Positions 1 through 9,642 are shown, counted from the first letter of the stretch. The stretch: 51,282 nucleotides of DNA from an uncultured Bacteroidia bacterium (GCA_902774155.1 CACYHF010000009.1:1-51282), one strand, 5' to 3'. Translations and numbers: made by a program. Notes: generated by a model from the sequence alone, not told the origin.

Positions 1-843
1 GAGCAGACCTACATTATCACCGGCCTCACCCTGAGGGAGGAGCTTGCGGAACATTTCCACACCGGTAACAACGGACTGACGGGGTTCGTCACCGAAGCCG
101 ACCAGTTCCACGGGATCGTTCACGTGGATGGTACCGGACTCGATACGGCCAGTAACCACAGTACCACGGCCAGTGATGGAGAAGATGTCCTCGATAGGCA
201 TCAGGAAGTCCTTGTCAACCAGACGCTCGGGCAGCGGGATGTACTCATCCACAGCGTTCATGAGCTCCATGACCTTGTCTTCCCAAACCTTCTCACCGTT
301 CAGAGCACCAAGAGCGGAGCCACGGATGATGGGGCAGTCCTCGTCGAACTTGTAGAAAGCGAGGAGGTCGCGGATCTCCATTTCTACGAGGTCGAGCATT
401 TCTTCATCTTCCACAAGGTCCACCTTGTTCATGAAGACGAGGATCTTAGGCACGTTAACCTGACGGGCGAGCAGGATGTGCTCACGGGTCTGAGGCATGG
501 GACCGTCGGTGGAAGCCACCACGAGGATAGCACCGTCCATCTGGGCAGCACCGGTAACCATGTTCTTCACATAGTCGGCGTGGCCAGGGCAGTCCACGTG
601 AGCGTAGTGACGCTTCTCGGTCTCGTACTCAACGTGAGCGGTGTTGATGGTGATACCGCGCTCTTTCTCTTCCGGGGCGTTGTCGATCTGGTCGAAGGAC
701 TTCACCTTGTCGGCGTTACCGGCGATACGCTCGGCGAGCACCTTGGTGATGGCGGCGGTGAGGGTGGTCTTACCGTGGTCAACGTGGCCGATAGTACCGA
801 TGTTGACATGCGGTTTGGTTCTCTGGAATGTTTCTTTTGCCAT
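1..843 (-). CDS. tuf: Elongation factor Tu, N-terminal 281 residues (cut by window edge)
   Basis: EF-Tu is the GTPase that carries aminoacyl-tRNA to the ribosomal A site. The minus-strand reading starts [20 protein letters not shown] and shows the G1 loop GHVDHGKT, the G3 motif DCPGH and the G4 motif NKVD, followed by the start of domain 2 ([14 protein letters not shown]). The frame is open to base 1, so about 281 of the roughly 395 residues usual for the family lie in the window. It is the last gene of a unit that begins with four tRNAs (1277 down to 901), the arrangement seen in enterobacterial tufB operons. No promoter is visible between tRNA-Thr and tuf, so expression from the promoter at 1311-1341 is inferred. 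Confidence 0.97.
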   Translation of the reverse strand, partial: MAKETFQRTKPHVNIGTIGHVDHGKTTLTAAITKVLAERIAGNADKVKSFDQIDNAPEEKERGITINTAHVEYETEKRHYAHVDCPGHADYVKNMVTGAAQMDGAILVVASTDGPMPQTREHILLARQVNVPKILVFMNKVDLVEDEEMLDLVEMEIRDLLAFYKFDEDCPIIRGSALGALNGEKVWEDKVMELMNAVDEYIPLPERLVDKDFLMPIEDIFSITGRGTVVTGRIESGTIHVNDPVELVGFGDEPRQSVVTGVEMFRKLLPQGEAGDNVGLL

Positions 844-900
844 AGTTTTATTATTGTTTAAACAATTGTTGCGTTTAAAAGGGCCTAAACCCAAAAAAAG

Positions 901-972
<72 letters not shown>

Positions 973-997
973 TACACCGGCTTTTGTATTTCTTCTG

Positions 998-1070
998 AGC
1001 GGAAAACGAGGTTCGAACTCGCGACCCTCAGCTTGGAAGGCTGATGCTCTACCAACTGAGCTACTTCCGC
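998..1070 (-). tRNA. tRNA-Gly (anticodon TCC)
   Basis: The minus strand has acceptor GCGGAAG paired with TTTCCGC (one G-T pair), the T-loop motif GTTCGAA, and anticodon loop CTTCCAA, giving TCC. It lies between tRNA-Tyr and tRNA-Thr(GGT) in the tRNA-tuf transcription unit. Confidence 0.95.
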
Positions 1071-1089
1071 AATTTTTCTACAAAAGTTG

Positions 1090-1170
1090 TGGGAGGTGGT
1101 GGACTCGAACCACCGAACCCTGAGGGAGCGGATTTACAGTCCGCCGCAATTGCCACTATGCGAACCTCCC
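1090..1170 (-). tRNA. tRNA-Tyr (anticodon GTA)
   Basis: Acceptor GGGAGGT/ACCTCCC is perfectly paired. The anticodon loop CTGTAAA gives GTA, and the long variable arm typical of bacterial tRNA-Tyr is present (class II, 81 nt). CCA is not encoded. Confidence 0.95.
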
Positions 1171-1203
1171 AATCAAGCTTTTCAATATGTCAAAGCTCCT
1201 TCG

Positions 1204-1277
1204 AGCCGATAGAGGGATTCGAACCCACGACCCCGAGATTACAAATCACGTGCTCTGGCCAACTGAGCTATATCGGC
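1204..1277 (-). tRNA. tRNA-Thr (anticodon TGT)
   Basis: Acceptor GCCGATA/TATCGGC, D arm GCTC/GAGC and anticodon loop TTTGTAA give anticodon TGT. It is the first gene of the tRNA-tuf unit. The anticodon stem CGTGA/TCTCG contains one T-T mismatch at its middle pair (29:41), which is unusual. All other stems pair. Confidence 0.93.
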
Positions 1278-1310
1278 GCTCAAACGAATCCTTCATCGCT
1301 GAAAGGACTG

Positions 1311-1341
1311 CAAAGGTAGATACTTTTTTTGAATTCACAAA
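1311..1341 (-). promoter_or_regulatory. Promoter of the tRNA-tuf operon
   Basis: Read on the minus strand, TTTG (1338-1341) is followed after exactly 19 nt by TACCTTTG (1311-1318). This matches the Bacteroidota sigma factor consensus TTTG-N19-TAnnTTTG. It sits 34 nt before the first tRNA and just past the dxs stop. Confidence 0.85.
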
Positions 1342-1346
1342 ATTTT

Positions 1347-3224
1347 TCAGACATTTTTCATCATCCCCACCAAAAGTTCGTACAGGGACTCTTCGTCCAG
1401 GCCACAATCGGCCAGCTGGGCCTTTTGCGTGTCCTGGCCGATGATGCGGTCCGGGATGCCAACTCCTTTAATAATAGGAGCATCCGTACGACCGGCGAAG
1501 TATTCGCATACTGCGCCGAACAGGCCGCCCTTCAGGCTGCCGTCCTCTACGGTGACGATGGCCCGGAAGCCGCTCACCTCTTCCAGGATTCCCCCGTCCA
1601 GCGGCTTGACATAGCGCATATCGTATACGGCGGGGCCTGTCCAGAAATCGGTCTTGTGACGCGTGGCGGCGGCCAGGGCCCGGTTCACCACCGGCCCTAT
1701 GCCCAGAATGGCCACGCCCTTGCCTTCCATCAGTTTCTCGCCTTTCCCCAGCGGGAGGGACTTGTACATAGCGTCGCGCCATGCCACCCCTTCTCCCATT
1801 CCGCGCGGATAGCGGATGATAAGCGGGCCGCTTTGGAGGTTGGCACCCGTAAAGAGCAGGTTCTTCAGCTCCAGCTCATTGCGGGGTGCGGCGATGGCGA
1901 TGCCGGGGATGCTGCGGTAGGCGGCCATATCGTAGCAGCCGTGATGTGTGGCGCCGTCCTCCCCTACCAGGCCGGCCCGGTCGAAGCAAAGCACTACCGG
2001 CAAACCTTGCAGGGCCACGTCGTGGATGATGTTGTCATAGGCCCTTTGTGAAAAGGCCGAATAGATGTTGCAGAAAGGTTTCATGCCGGCGGCGGCCAGG
2101 CCGGCGGCGAAGGTAACGGCGTGACCTTCCTCGATGCCTACGTCGAAGAAGCGGTCCGGGAAAGCGGCTTCCAGGCGGTTCATACCGCAGCCGCTGGCCA
2201 TCGCGGGCGTTATGCCCACCACTTTGGGATCTTGCTTGGCCAGGTCCACCAGCACTTCTCCGAACACGTCCTGATAGCGGTCCGCCGTGTAGACGGTCTT
2301 AATCCTCTCCCCGGTAATGGCGTCGAAACGACCCGGAGCATGCCAGGTGGTGGGATCGGCCTCGGCCGGGGCATAGCCGCAGCCCTTTCGGGTATGGATG
2401 TGCAGCAAACGCGGTCCGGAGAGGTTTTTCAGACGCTTCAGCGTGGCCGTCAGTTGTTCCAGGTCGTTGCCGTCAATGGGGCCGAAGTAGCGGAAGCCCA
2501 GGCTTTCGAACAGGGCGCCGCCGCTGGAGCGGACCAGATTGGACTTGGCATCGATTACGCGGTCCTGTACCCACGCACGGGCCTTGCCTTCTCCCATCCG
2601 GTTCCACACCTTGTTCTTGATACGGTTGTAGATGGGATGGGTGGTCACCTGCAGCAGGTAATTATGCAGGCCGCCGATATTCTCGTCGATGGAGATGTTG
2701 TTGTCGTTCAGGATTACCAGCAGATCGGCCTTGGAAGAACCGGCGTTGTTCAAGCCTTCCCAGGCCAGGCCGCCGGTGAGGGCGCCATCGCCGATGATGG
2801 CCACAGCCTTGTCTTTGCTTCCCGTCAGGCGCGCCGCTTCGGCAAAGCCCAATGCGGCCGATATGGAAGTGGAAGAATGCCCGGCGCCGAAGGCATCGTA
2901 CGGACTTTCGTCCCGCTTGGGAAAGCCGCTGATACCGTCCCGCGTGCGGTTTTTCCGGAATTCCTCCCGTCGGCCCGTAATAATCTTATGGGCATAAGTC
3001 TGGTGCCCCACGTCGAAGACCAGTTTATCGGCCGGTGTATTATATATGGTATGCAGAGCAACGATCAGTTCCACCGCACCCAGGCTGGAACCCAGGTGTC
3101 CCGGATTTACGGAACAGCACTCCACCATATACTGGCGAATCTCCGCACACAGCTGCACACGTTCCTCCCCGGACATGCGACGCACATCCTCGGGCGAGTT
3201 CACAGTTTGCAGCAGTTCGTACAT
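1347..3224 (-). CDS. dxs: 1-deoxy-D-xylulose-5-phosphate synthase
   Basis: This thiamine-diphosphate enzyme condenses pyruvate and glyceraldehyde-3-phosphate, the first step of the MEP isoprenoid pathway. Visible family marks are DVGHQTYAHKIITGR, the GHSSTSISAALGFA segment, the ThDP motif GDGALTGGLAWEGLNNAG...NDN, and the transketolase-like pyrimidine domain with DVGIEEGHAVTFAAG. With the start at 3224 (MYELLQ) it has 625 residues, normal for Dxs. I prefer this ATG over upstream codons because a -7 box (3232-3239) lies only 7 nt before it. Its start is 22 nt from the stop of the MFS gene, so read-through is also possible. Confidence 0.96.
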   Translation of the reverse strand: MYELLQTVNSPEDVRRMSGEERVQLCAEIRQYMVECCSVNPGHLGSSLGAVELIVALHTIYNTPADKLVFDVGHQTYAHKIITGRREEFRKNRTRDGISGFPKRDESPYDAFGAGHSSTSISAALGFAEAARLTGSKDKAVAIIGDGALTGGLAWEGLNNAGSSKADLLVILNDNNISIDENIGGLHNYLLQVTTHPIYNRIKNKVWNRMGEGKARAWVQDRVIDAKSNLVRSSGGALFESLGFRYFGPIDGNDLEQLTATLKRLKNLSGPRLLHIHTRKGCGYAPAEADPTTWHAPGRFDAITGERIKTVYTADRYQDVFGEVLVDLAKQDPKVVGITPAMASGCGMNRLEAAFPDRFFDVGIEEGHAVTFAAGLAAAGMKPFCNIYSAFSQRAYDNIIHDVALQGLPVVLCFDRAGLVGEDGATHHGCYDMAAYRSIPGIAIAAPRNELELKNLLFTGANLQSGPLIIRYPRGMGEGVAWRDAMYKSLPLGKGEKLMEGKGVAILGIGPVVNRALAAATRHKTDFWTGPAVYDMRYVKPLDGGILEEVSGFRAIVTVEDGSLKGGLFGAVCEYFAGRTDAPIIKGVGIPDRIIGQDTQKAQLADCGLDEESLYELLVGMMKNV

Positions 3225-3231
3225 AGGTTTA

Positions 3232-3239
3232 CAAATATA
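3232..3239 (-). promoter_or_regulatory. -7 promoter box of dxs
   Basis: The minus strand reads TATATTTG, then 7 nt, then the dxs ATG. No clear TTTG occurs at the -33 position, so this is a half-site call. If used, the mRNA leader would be only a few nucleotides long. Confidence 0.5.
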
Positions 3240-3246
3240 CGAATTT

Positions 3247-4593
3247 TTATCGGTTCGGCGCATCTAAGCGCAGTTCCGGATGGCGGGCCGATGTACGGCG
3301 GAACACCAGCGCCACCAACACGGCGGCCACGCAGAGTCCCACGAACATAAGTTCCACCGTGACGGGACCATTGCCCGGTTTCCCCAGAATGACGCCGGCT
3401 ATCCACTTGAAGCTGAGCAGCCCCAGGTTCTGCACCCAATAAATGAGGGCGAATGTGGTGCCCAGCACCTTGTCCGGAACAATCTTGGGAACGGAAGGCC
3501 ACAAGGCGGCAGGGACCAGCGAGTAGCCGAATCCCAGAAATACCATCGAGAGATAGCCCCAGAAAGGAACACCGGCGGGGGCGAAAGCCAGCAATAGGTG
3601 GGCGATGAGCGCCAGGATGGCGCCCAGCACCATCCAGCGGGTGCCCTTGCCGGCTTTGTCCACCAGCATACCGAAGAGCGGAGCAAAGACCACCGTGGAG
3701 AACGGCAGCATACTCACCATCCAGCCGGCCGCCTGGGCGGGAATGTCAAAGCGGGGAACCAGGATGGCGCCCGCAAACTTTTTGAAAGCGATGATGCTGC
3801 TGTAAAACAGCACGCACAGCAGCCCCAGCAACCAGAAATTCCGGTTGCGCAGCACCCCCAGCACATCCTTGAACCGGAAAGCATCGTCATGGCCGACCGG
3901 ATCGGCCATCTCATGAGATTCCCGGTCAAGCCGGGAATGAAGGTCAGCCTTAGCATCCAGGGCCACGAAAACGGCCCAGAGGATAAGCCCGAGGGCCATC
4001 AGGCCCATCCCCACCACGGCGGGACGGGCGGTTTCGGTCAACGTATATACGTGGCCGGCCTGCTCCTGGACCAGGCGGGGGGAAAGCACCAGGGCGAAGG
4101 CCGTGCCCAGACGGGCAATGGCCAGCTGGAGACCCATAGCCAGGGCCATCGGCCCTCCGCGGAACCATTTGGCAATGCTGCGTGAAACAGCCGTTCCGGC
4201 AATCTCGGAACCCAGGCCGAAGAACATGACACCCACATAGGCGGCCTGCAGGGACCAGGACGCGCCGCTGAGCAGGGCCCAGAGCACCACGCCCGCACCG
4301 GCGGCCATCATGCCCACGAAGAGGCTTCCGCTGATGCGCACCCCCCATTTGTCCAGCAGGATGCCGCCGATCACCAGGCCGCCGAACACGCACAGGACGC
4401 TATAGCCGCTGGCATAAAGCCCATATCCGGCCGAATCCCAGCCCAGTTGCGTGAGGGAAGCATCCTCGAACAGGTACGAGATGCTGGAGAACATATCGTC
4501 GAAGTAGTACGATGCGAACATCGGCACTACCAAACAGGCCAGCGCTATCCAAGCCGCTGACCTGTAAAAAGATTTCTGTGTGCCCGGAGCCAT
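3247..4593 (-). CDS. MFS transporter, 448 aa
   Basis: This is an integral membrane carrier with about 12 hydrophobic segments. Motifs typical of the major facilitator superfamily include GGILLDKWGVR after the second helix and FGMLVDKAGKGTRW in the second half. It shares many blocks with the gene just upstream (for example SLVPAALWPSVPK and ALAMG...ARLG), so the two are tandem paralogues. Its ATG overlaps the upstream stop (TAATG), indicating translational coupling. The substrate cannot be told from sequence. Confidence 0.85.
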   Translation of the reverse strand: MAPGTQKSFYRSAAWIALACLVVPMFASYYFDDMFSSISYLFEDASLTQLGWDSAGYGLYASGYSVLCVFGGLVIGGILLDKWGVRISGSLFVGMMAAGAGVVLWALLSGASWSLQAAYVGVMFFGLGSEIAGTAVSRSIAKWFRGGPMALAMGLQLAIARLGTAFALVLSPRLVQEQAGHVYTLTETARPAVVGMGLMALGLILWAVFVALDAKADLHSRLDRESHEMADPVGHDDAFRFKDVLGVLRNRNFWLLGLLCVLFYSSIIAFKKFAGAILVPRFDIPAQAAGWMVSMLPFSTVVFAPLFGMLVDKAGKGTRWMVLGAILALIAHLLLAFAPAGVPFWGYLSMVFLGFGYSLVPAALWPSVPKIVPDKVLGTTFALIYWVQNLGLLSFKWIAGVILGKPGNGPVTVELMFVGLCVAAVLVALVFRRTSARHPELRLDAPNR

Positions 4594-6263
4594 TACTCTT
4601 CTGCGGCTTCAGCTACGGCTTCCAGCACCTGGTTGGGAAGCGATTTGATATTGGCTTCCTCCAGGCCGTACCCCTTCTTCTTGTCCACGGCCTTCAGGTA
4701 TACCGAGATTAACAGGGCGGCGATACCCAGGGCGGCCAGCATCACCAGCGCCCAGGTGTAGTTGAGCTCATGGGCGGCGGTGCCGGGAGCGTTGGTCTTG
4801 GTGAGCACGATGCCGATGAGGGCCGGGAACAGGCCCAGGCCGATGTTCTGGATCCAGAAGATGGCAGCATAGGCCGATCCGATGATCTTCTCGTCCACCA
4901 GCTTGGGAACGGAAGGCCAGAGCGCGGCCGGAACCAGGGAGAAGGAGGCGCCCAGCACCAGGATGGTGACATAGGCCACGACGGTGCCGCCTACGGCGTT
5001 GCCCTTGAAGGCGGGCAGGATGAAGGCGAAGGTGAGGTGGCAGATGACCAGGAGGATACTGCCCAGCATAAGCATAGATGCCGCCTTACCCTTGTGGTCT
5101 ACATAGTTGCCCAGGATGGGGGTGATGGCCACGGCCAGCAGCGGGAACACGGCGAAGATGGTTTCCGCGGTGCCGCGCATGTAACCCATGTAGCAATAAA
5201 CGATAAGGGCGATGATGGCAACGCCCATCAGGCTGAATTTCAGGCTCTTCTTCTTGGAGAAGTTGCTGGCGAAAGCGCACGCGGCCACTACCAGCATAAT
5301 GACGTACTGAACGATGGTCACCGACTCACCGGCCCAGAAGCTGCCGGCTTCGGCCGGATTCAGGGTGAGGTTGCACTGCAGCATATTCACCGCATACTTC
5401 TGGAACGGGAAGATGGCGCTGTAATAGAGCACGCACAGCAGGGCCACCAGCCAGAAGCCCAGGCTGGAGAAAATCTTGCCCAGGTCGCTTACCTTGAACG
5501 GGTCGTCCTTCTCTTCGGCCTCACCGGTCTGGCTGTCCAGCTTCTTGTCCATAAAGAAGTACACAACGAACATCATAAGGGCAATGCACAGCAGCACCAC
5601 GCCGAACTTTACGGCATTTTCCACGTGCACTTCCCCGCCAAACTTGGCAAAATAGGGGCTGAAAATCATGCAGGTGGCCACACCCAGGCGGGCCAGGGCC
5701 ATTTCGGAACCCATGGCCAGGGCCGTCTCACGTCCTTTGAACCACTTCACGATACCGCGGCTCACCGTGATGCCGGCCATTTCGCAGCCGCTGCCGAAGA
5801 TCATGAAGCCCAGAGCAGCCAGCTTGGCCGATGCCGGCATCCCGGCCGCAAACGGCAGGATGGCGCCAATGATGGGAAGGTCTCCGTTCCAGTTCAGGTG
5901 GTTGGTGAACCAGGCTTCCAAATCCGTGCCCATAAAGGCTTCGCTACAGGCGTAGAACTTGATGATGCCGCCCACCAGCATCACGGCGCCGGAAAGGACG
6001 GCCGTAAAACGCACCCCCATCTTGTCCAGGATGATACCCGCGAAGATGAGGAAGAACACATACACGTTGAGGAACACCTCTGCGCCCTGCATACGGCCGA
6101 AGGAGGCACTGTCCCAGCCCCGGGTCTCCTGCATCAGGTCCTTGATGGGAGACAGGATATCCATAAAGATATAGGCACAGAACATAGCGAGGGCCAGCAA
6201 CAGCAGCGCTGTCCAACGCATAGCGGCCGAGTCGCGGAGGGTTTTCATTGTAGAATCTGCCAT
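4593..6263 (-). CDS. MFS transporter, long paralogue (556 aa)
   Basis: This second major facilitator carrier is paralogous to the 448-aa gene downstream. Shared blocks are GIILDKMGVR, GCEMAGITVSRGIVKWF, ALAMGSEMALARLG and SLVPAALWPSVPKL. It is longer mainly because of about 65 extra residues in the middle (around SVTIVQYVIMLVVAACAFAS to GTAETIFAVFPLLAVA), which add about two hydrophobic segments, and because of an extracytoplasmic stretch near residues 110-150. I chose ATG at 6263 (MADSTMK); an ATG three codons upstream at 6272 is also possible. It is the first gene of the MFS-MFS(-dxs) minus-strand run. The substrate is unknown. Confidence 0.83.
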   Translation of the reverse strand: MADSTMKTLRDSAAMRWTALLLLALAMFCAYIFMDILSPIKDLMQETRGWDSASFGRMQGAEVFLNVYVFFLIFAGIILDKMGVRFTAVLSGAVMLVGGIIKFYACSEAFMGTDLEAWFTNHLNWNGDLPIIGAILPFAAGMPASAKLAALGFMIFGSGCEMAGITVSRGIVKWFKGRETALAMGSEMALARLGVATCMIFSPYFAKFGGEVHVENAVKFGVVLLCIALMMFVVYFFMDKKLDSQTGEAEEKDDPFKVSDLGKIFSSLGFWLVALLCVLYYSAIFPFQKYAVNMLQCNLTLNPAEAGSFWAGESVTIVQYVIMLVVAACAFASNFSKKKSLKFSLMGVAIIALIVYCYMGYMRGTAETIFAVFPLLAVAITPILGNYVDHKGKAASMLMLGSILLVICHLTFAFILPAFKGNAVGGTVVAYVTILVLGASFSLVPAALWPSVPKLVDEKIIGSAYAAIFWIQNIGLGLFPALIGIVLTKTNAPGTAAHELNYTWALVMLAALGIAALLISVYLKAVDKKKGYGLEEANIKSLPNQVLEAVAEAAEE

Positions 6264-6332
6264 AATAGTCATTGTTTTGGAACCGCTAAATTAATGAATT
6301 ATTCTCAAAATCGGCAAGTTTTTTGCTTAAGA

Positions 6333-6364
6333 TTTGGAAGTTTCAAAAATCCGTTCTATCTTTG
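6333..6364 (+). promoter_or_regulatory. Promoter of the ABC exporter operon
   Basis: TTTG (6333-6336), 20 nt, then TATCTTTG (6357-6364) fit the Bacteroidota consensus. The ATG of the ATPase follows 31 nt later. Confidence 0.75.
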
Positions 6365-6395
6365 CAGTGTAATAGGATACTAATACAGTCGTGAT

Positions 6396-7112
6396 ATGGC
6401 CCTCATCGAGCTGAAAGACATAAACAAGACATACAACAACGGGCAACCCCTGCACGTACTCAAAGGCATTAACCTGAGCATCGAGCGGGGGGAATTCGTA
6501 TCCATCATGGGTGCGTCCGGCTCGGGTAAATCCACGCTTCTGAACATCCTGGGCATCCTGGACAATTACGATACAGGCACCTACCACCTGGATGGCAAAC
6601 TGATCAAGGACCTCACGGAAAAGCAGGCGGCCGATTATCGCAACCGTATGATCGGCTTCGTTTTCCAGAGCTTCAACCTCATCAGCTTCAAGACGGCTCT
6701 GGAAAATGTGGAACTCCCCTTATATTATCAAGGTGTCCCCCGCCGCAAGCGCCAGGAGATGGCTATGGAGTACCTGGAGAAGATGGGGCTCACCCCCTGG
6801 GCCACGCACTTCCCCAACGAGATGTCCGGCGGCCAGAAGCAGCGCGTGGCCATCGCCCGCGCCCTCATCACCAAGCCGCAGATTATCCTGGCCGATGAAC
6901 CCACCGGCGCCCTGGATTCCAAAACCAGCGTAGAAGTGATGCAGCTCCTGAAACAGCTGAACCAGCAAGACGGCATCACCATCATCGTGGTTACCCACGA
7001 AGGCGGCGTGGCCAACGAGACCGACAAGATCATCCACATCAAGGACGGTATTATCGGTGAAATTGAAGAAAATACCCGGCACACCGCCTGGGGCGGCACC
7101 ATTATCAAGTAA
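6396..7112 (+). CDS. ABC transporter ATPase, MacB/LolD type
   Basis: This 238-aa nucleotide-binding subunit energises the two permeases that follow. Walker A GASGSGKST is at residues 39-47, the Q-loop in VFQSFNL, the signature [15 protein letters not shown], and Walker B ILADEPTGALDS. The length and the LENVELPLYYQGV segment are typical of the MacB/LolD/FtsE-like group, which serve mechanotransmission ABC systems rather than import. Its stop overlaps the start of the first permease (TAATG), so the genes are translationally coupled. Confidence 0.95.
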   Translation: MALIELKDINKTYNNGQPLHVLKGINLSIERGEFVSIMGASGSGKSTLLNILGILDNYDTGTYHLDGKLIKDLTEKQAADYRNRMIGFVFQSFNLISFKTALENVELPLYYQGVPRRKRQEMAMEYLEKMGLTPWATHFPNEMSGGQKQRVAIARALITKPQIILADEPTGALDSKTSVEVMQLLKQLNQQDGITIIVVTHEGGVANETDKIIHIKDGIIGEIEENTRHTAWGGTIIK

Positions 7113-8374
7113 TGCGCGAACTCTTCCACGAAATAGCCAGCAGCATCCGGCAGAACAAGCTCCGCACGGCCCTCACGGGCTTTGCGGTGAGCTGGGGCAT
7201 CTTTCTGCTCATAGCCCTGCTGGGAGCCGGAAACGGACTCATGAATTCGTTCTCCGGCAACATGGAACAGTATGTGAGCCAGACGGTCACCGTATCGGGC
7301 TGGCGCACCTCCAAGCCCTACGCCGGCTATAAGGAGAACCGCAATATCCAGCTGGACCAGCGGGACCTCAACTATACGGAAGGCCCTGAATGGGAAGGTG
7401 TGATCGGCAACGTGTCTGTTGCCACCTCCTCCCAGTCCGTGAAACTGACTCTGGAAGGCCGGAACGTAAACGGCTGGATGCGGGGCGTCATGCCCGATTT
7501 CCAGGAAACCGAAAAATTGCAGATGTCGGCCGGACGTTTCCTGAATGTCGACGATATCAAAGGCCGCCGCAAAGTGATTGTGGTGAGCCGCTCTCAAGCT
7601 AAAGAGTTGAGCCCCCGGAATCCGGAAGCCCTTATCGGCCAGTGGATCAGCGCCGGAAGCGTGGCCTTCCGCGTGGTGGGCATCTATCACACCGATGAAC
7701 AGGATTTCCGCCAGACCTGCCCCATCCCCTACTCCACCTATAAAGGAATCTACGACCATACGGATAAAATTGAGGACATCTCCTTTACGGTGAACGGTCC
7801 CAGTACGCTCAAAGAGCACCAGGACTTCGAGGATTCCTATACCGGTGCCCTCAAGCGCATGCACGATATCGCCCCCGACGACCGCCGAGGCATCTGGGTG
7901 CGCAACGGCTATACCGATAATCTGGAGATGTCCAATGCCAGCCGCATCCTGAGCCTCGCCATGTGGATCCTGGGCCTCCTGACCCTGGTTAGCGGCATCG
8001 TGGGCGTTTCCAACATCATGCTCATCACGGTAAAGGAACGCACGCACGAGTTCGGCATCCGCAAGGCCATCGGCGCCAAACCGCACAATATCCTGAGCCT
8101 CATCATCGCCGAAAGTGTGACCATTACGGCCATCTTCGGCTACGTGGGTATGTTCCTGGGCATGATAGCCTGCGAGGTACTGGACAAGACCGTGGGCCAG
8201 CGGGGCGTGAATATCGGCTTTGAGGAAATCCGCATGCTGGTGAATCCTTCCGTGGGCCTGGACGTGGCGCTGGAAGCCACCCTGCTGCTTATTGTGGCCG
8301 GTACACTGGCCGGCATCATCCCGGCCTGGAAAGCCGCCAAAGTGAAACCTATTGAAGCCCTGCGAGCCGAATGA
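7112..8374 (+). CDS. MacB-type ABC permease 1
   Basis: This 420-aa inner-membrane subunit has one N-terminal membrane segment (about residues 18-40), a large periplasmic domain, and three C-terminal segments, the FtsX/MacB topology. The cytoplasmic coupling motif KERTHEFGIRKAIGA after the second segment is diagnostic, as is the ending IPAWKAAKVKPIEALRAE. It overlaps the next permease by 4 nt (ATGA). Members of this family, with an adaptor and a TolC-like channel, expel peptides, drugs or lipids; the cargo here is unknown. Confidence 0.92.
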   Translation: MRELFHEIASSIRQNKLRTALTGFAVSWGIFLLIALLGAGNGLMNSFSGNMEQYVSQTVTVSGWRTSKPYAGYKENRNIQLDQRDLNYTEGPEWEGVIGNVSVATSSQSVKLTLEGRNVNGWMRGVMPDFQETEKLQMSAGRFLNVDDIKGRRKVIVVSRSQAKELSPRNPEALIGQWISAGSVAFRVVGIYHTDEQDFRQTCPIPYSTYKGIYDHTDKIEDISFTVNGPSTLKEHQDFEDSYTGALKRMHDIAPDDRRGIWVRNGYTDNLEMSNASRILSLAMWILGLLTLVSGIVGVSNIMLITVKERTHEFGIRKAIGAKPHNILSLIIAESVTITAIFGYVGMFLGMIACEVLDKTVGQRGVNIGFEEIRMLVNPSVGLDVALEATLLLIVAGTLAGIIPAWKAAKVKPIEALRAE

Positions 8375-9627
8375 AAAAGTGGTTTGATACCGATACTTTC
8401 CGGGAGATTCTGGACAGCATCCTGCGCAATCGGAGCCGCAGCCTCCTGACGGGCTTCGGCGTGTTCTGGGGCGTGTTCATGCTCATGCTCCTGACCGGCG
8501 GCGGGCAAGGCCTCAAGCAAATCCTGATGAACGAGTTCGACGGCTTTGCCCAGAACACCTGCATCGTCTTCGCCGACCAAACCTCCAAGCCGTACAAGGG
8601 CTTCAAGAAAGGCCGTTCCTGGAATATGAATTACGCCGATCTGGACCGCCTGCGCAACCTGGTGCCCGAACTGGAGACCATCACCCCCGTGGTGAGCCTG
8701 TGGGGAAAAAGCGTAAGCCGGAACGACAACACCTCTTCCAGCGCCGTGGTCAAAGGCGCCCGGGCCGATTACGCCAACATCGAGACCCCGCGCATGATGT
8801 ACGGCCGATACCTGAACGACAGCGACAACGCCCAGGAACGGAAAGTGTGCGTGCTGGGCAAGAAAGTATACGATGAACTGTTCCCGGAAGGCGGCGACCC
8901 CTGCGGGCAGCGCATCCGCATTGACGGCTCCTACTACAGTGTTATCGGCGTCGACTGGAAAGAAAGCGGCGGCATCAACATCAACGGTAGGGCGTCCGAT
9001 GCCGTCACCATCCCCATCAACCAGGCACGCAAGGTGTACAACCTGGGCGACCGCGTATATATGCTGTGCTTTACCGCCAAGGAAGGCATCACCATGAACG
9101 ACATCATTCCGCGCGTTCGGGAAGTGATTGCCCGGGCACACTATGTGGATCCCACCGACGAACAGGCCATGTTCCTGTTGAACACCCAGCTTATCTTCGG
9201 CATTGTGGACAACCTGTTCAAAGGCATCAACTTTCTGATCTGGCTTATCGGCCTGGGAACCCTGCTGGCCGGTGTGATCGGCGTCTCCAACATCATGATG
9301 GTGAGCGTGAAGGAGCGCACCACGGAGATCGGCATCCGGCGGGCCATCGGCGCCACGCCCCGGCAAATCCTGGGACAGATCATTTCCGAGAGCACGGTCC
9401 TTACCCTGGTGGCCGGCATGATGGGTATCGTATTCAGCGTACTGATCCTGTACGGCGTAGAACTGGCCATGACCCAGGACGGCATCCTGAAAGCGCCCTT
9501 CCAGGTGCCCTTTGCCACGGCGGTGCTGGCCGCCTCGCTCCTGGCCGTGCTGGGCGTAGTGGCCGGCCTGATGCCCGCCACCCGCGCCATGCAGATCAAG
9601 CCGGTGGACGCCATGAGAGATGAATAA
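8371..9627 (+). CDS. MacB-type ABC permease 2
   Basis: This 418-aa paralogue of the preceding permease has the same FtsX/MacB layout: an N-terminal helix (FGVFWGVFMLMLLTGGG), a periplasmic domain, and three C-terminal helices. The coupling motif KERTTEIGIRRAIGATP and the ending MPATRAMQIKPVDAMRDE are present. Two different permeases beside one ATPase suggest a heterodimeric transporter. It is followed after 15 nt by the adaptor gene. Confidence 0.92.
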   Translation: MKKWFDTDTFREILDSILRNRSRSLLTGFGVFWGVFMLMLLTGGGQGLKQILMNEFDGFAQNTCIVFADQTSKPYKGFKKGRSWNMNYADLDRLRNLVPELETITPVVSLWGKSVSRNDNTSSSAVVKGARADYANIETPRMMYGRYLNDSDNAQERKVCVLGKKVYDELFPEGGDPCGQRIRIDGSYYSVIGVDWKESGGININGRASDAVTIPINQARKVYNLGDRVYMLCFTAKEGITMNDIIPRVREVIARAHYVDPTDEQAMFLLNTQLIFGIVDNLFKGINFLIWLIGLGTLLAGVIGVSNIMMVSVKERTTEIGIRRAIGATPRQILGQIISESTVLTLVAGMMGIVFSVLILYGVELAMTQDGILKAPFQVPFATAVLAASLLAVLGVVAGLMPATRAMQIKPVDAMRDE

Positions 9628-9642
9628 TAAATTAAACGTTAT

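Noticed and set aside
1044-1319. Short plus-strand open frame across the tRNA cluster
   Set aside because: It lies entirely over three tRNA genes on the other strand.
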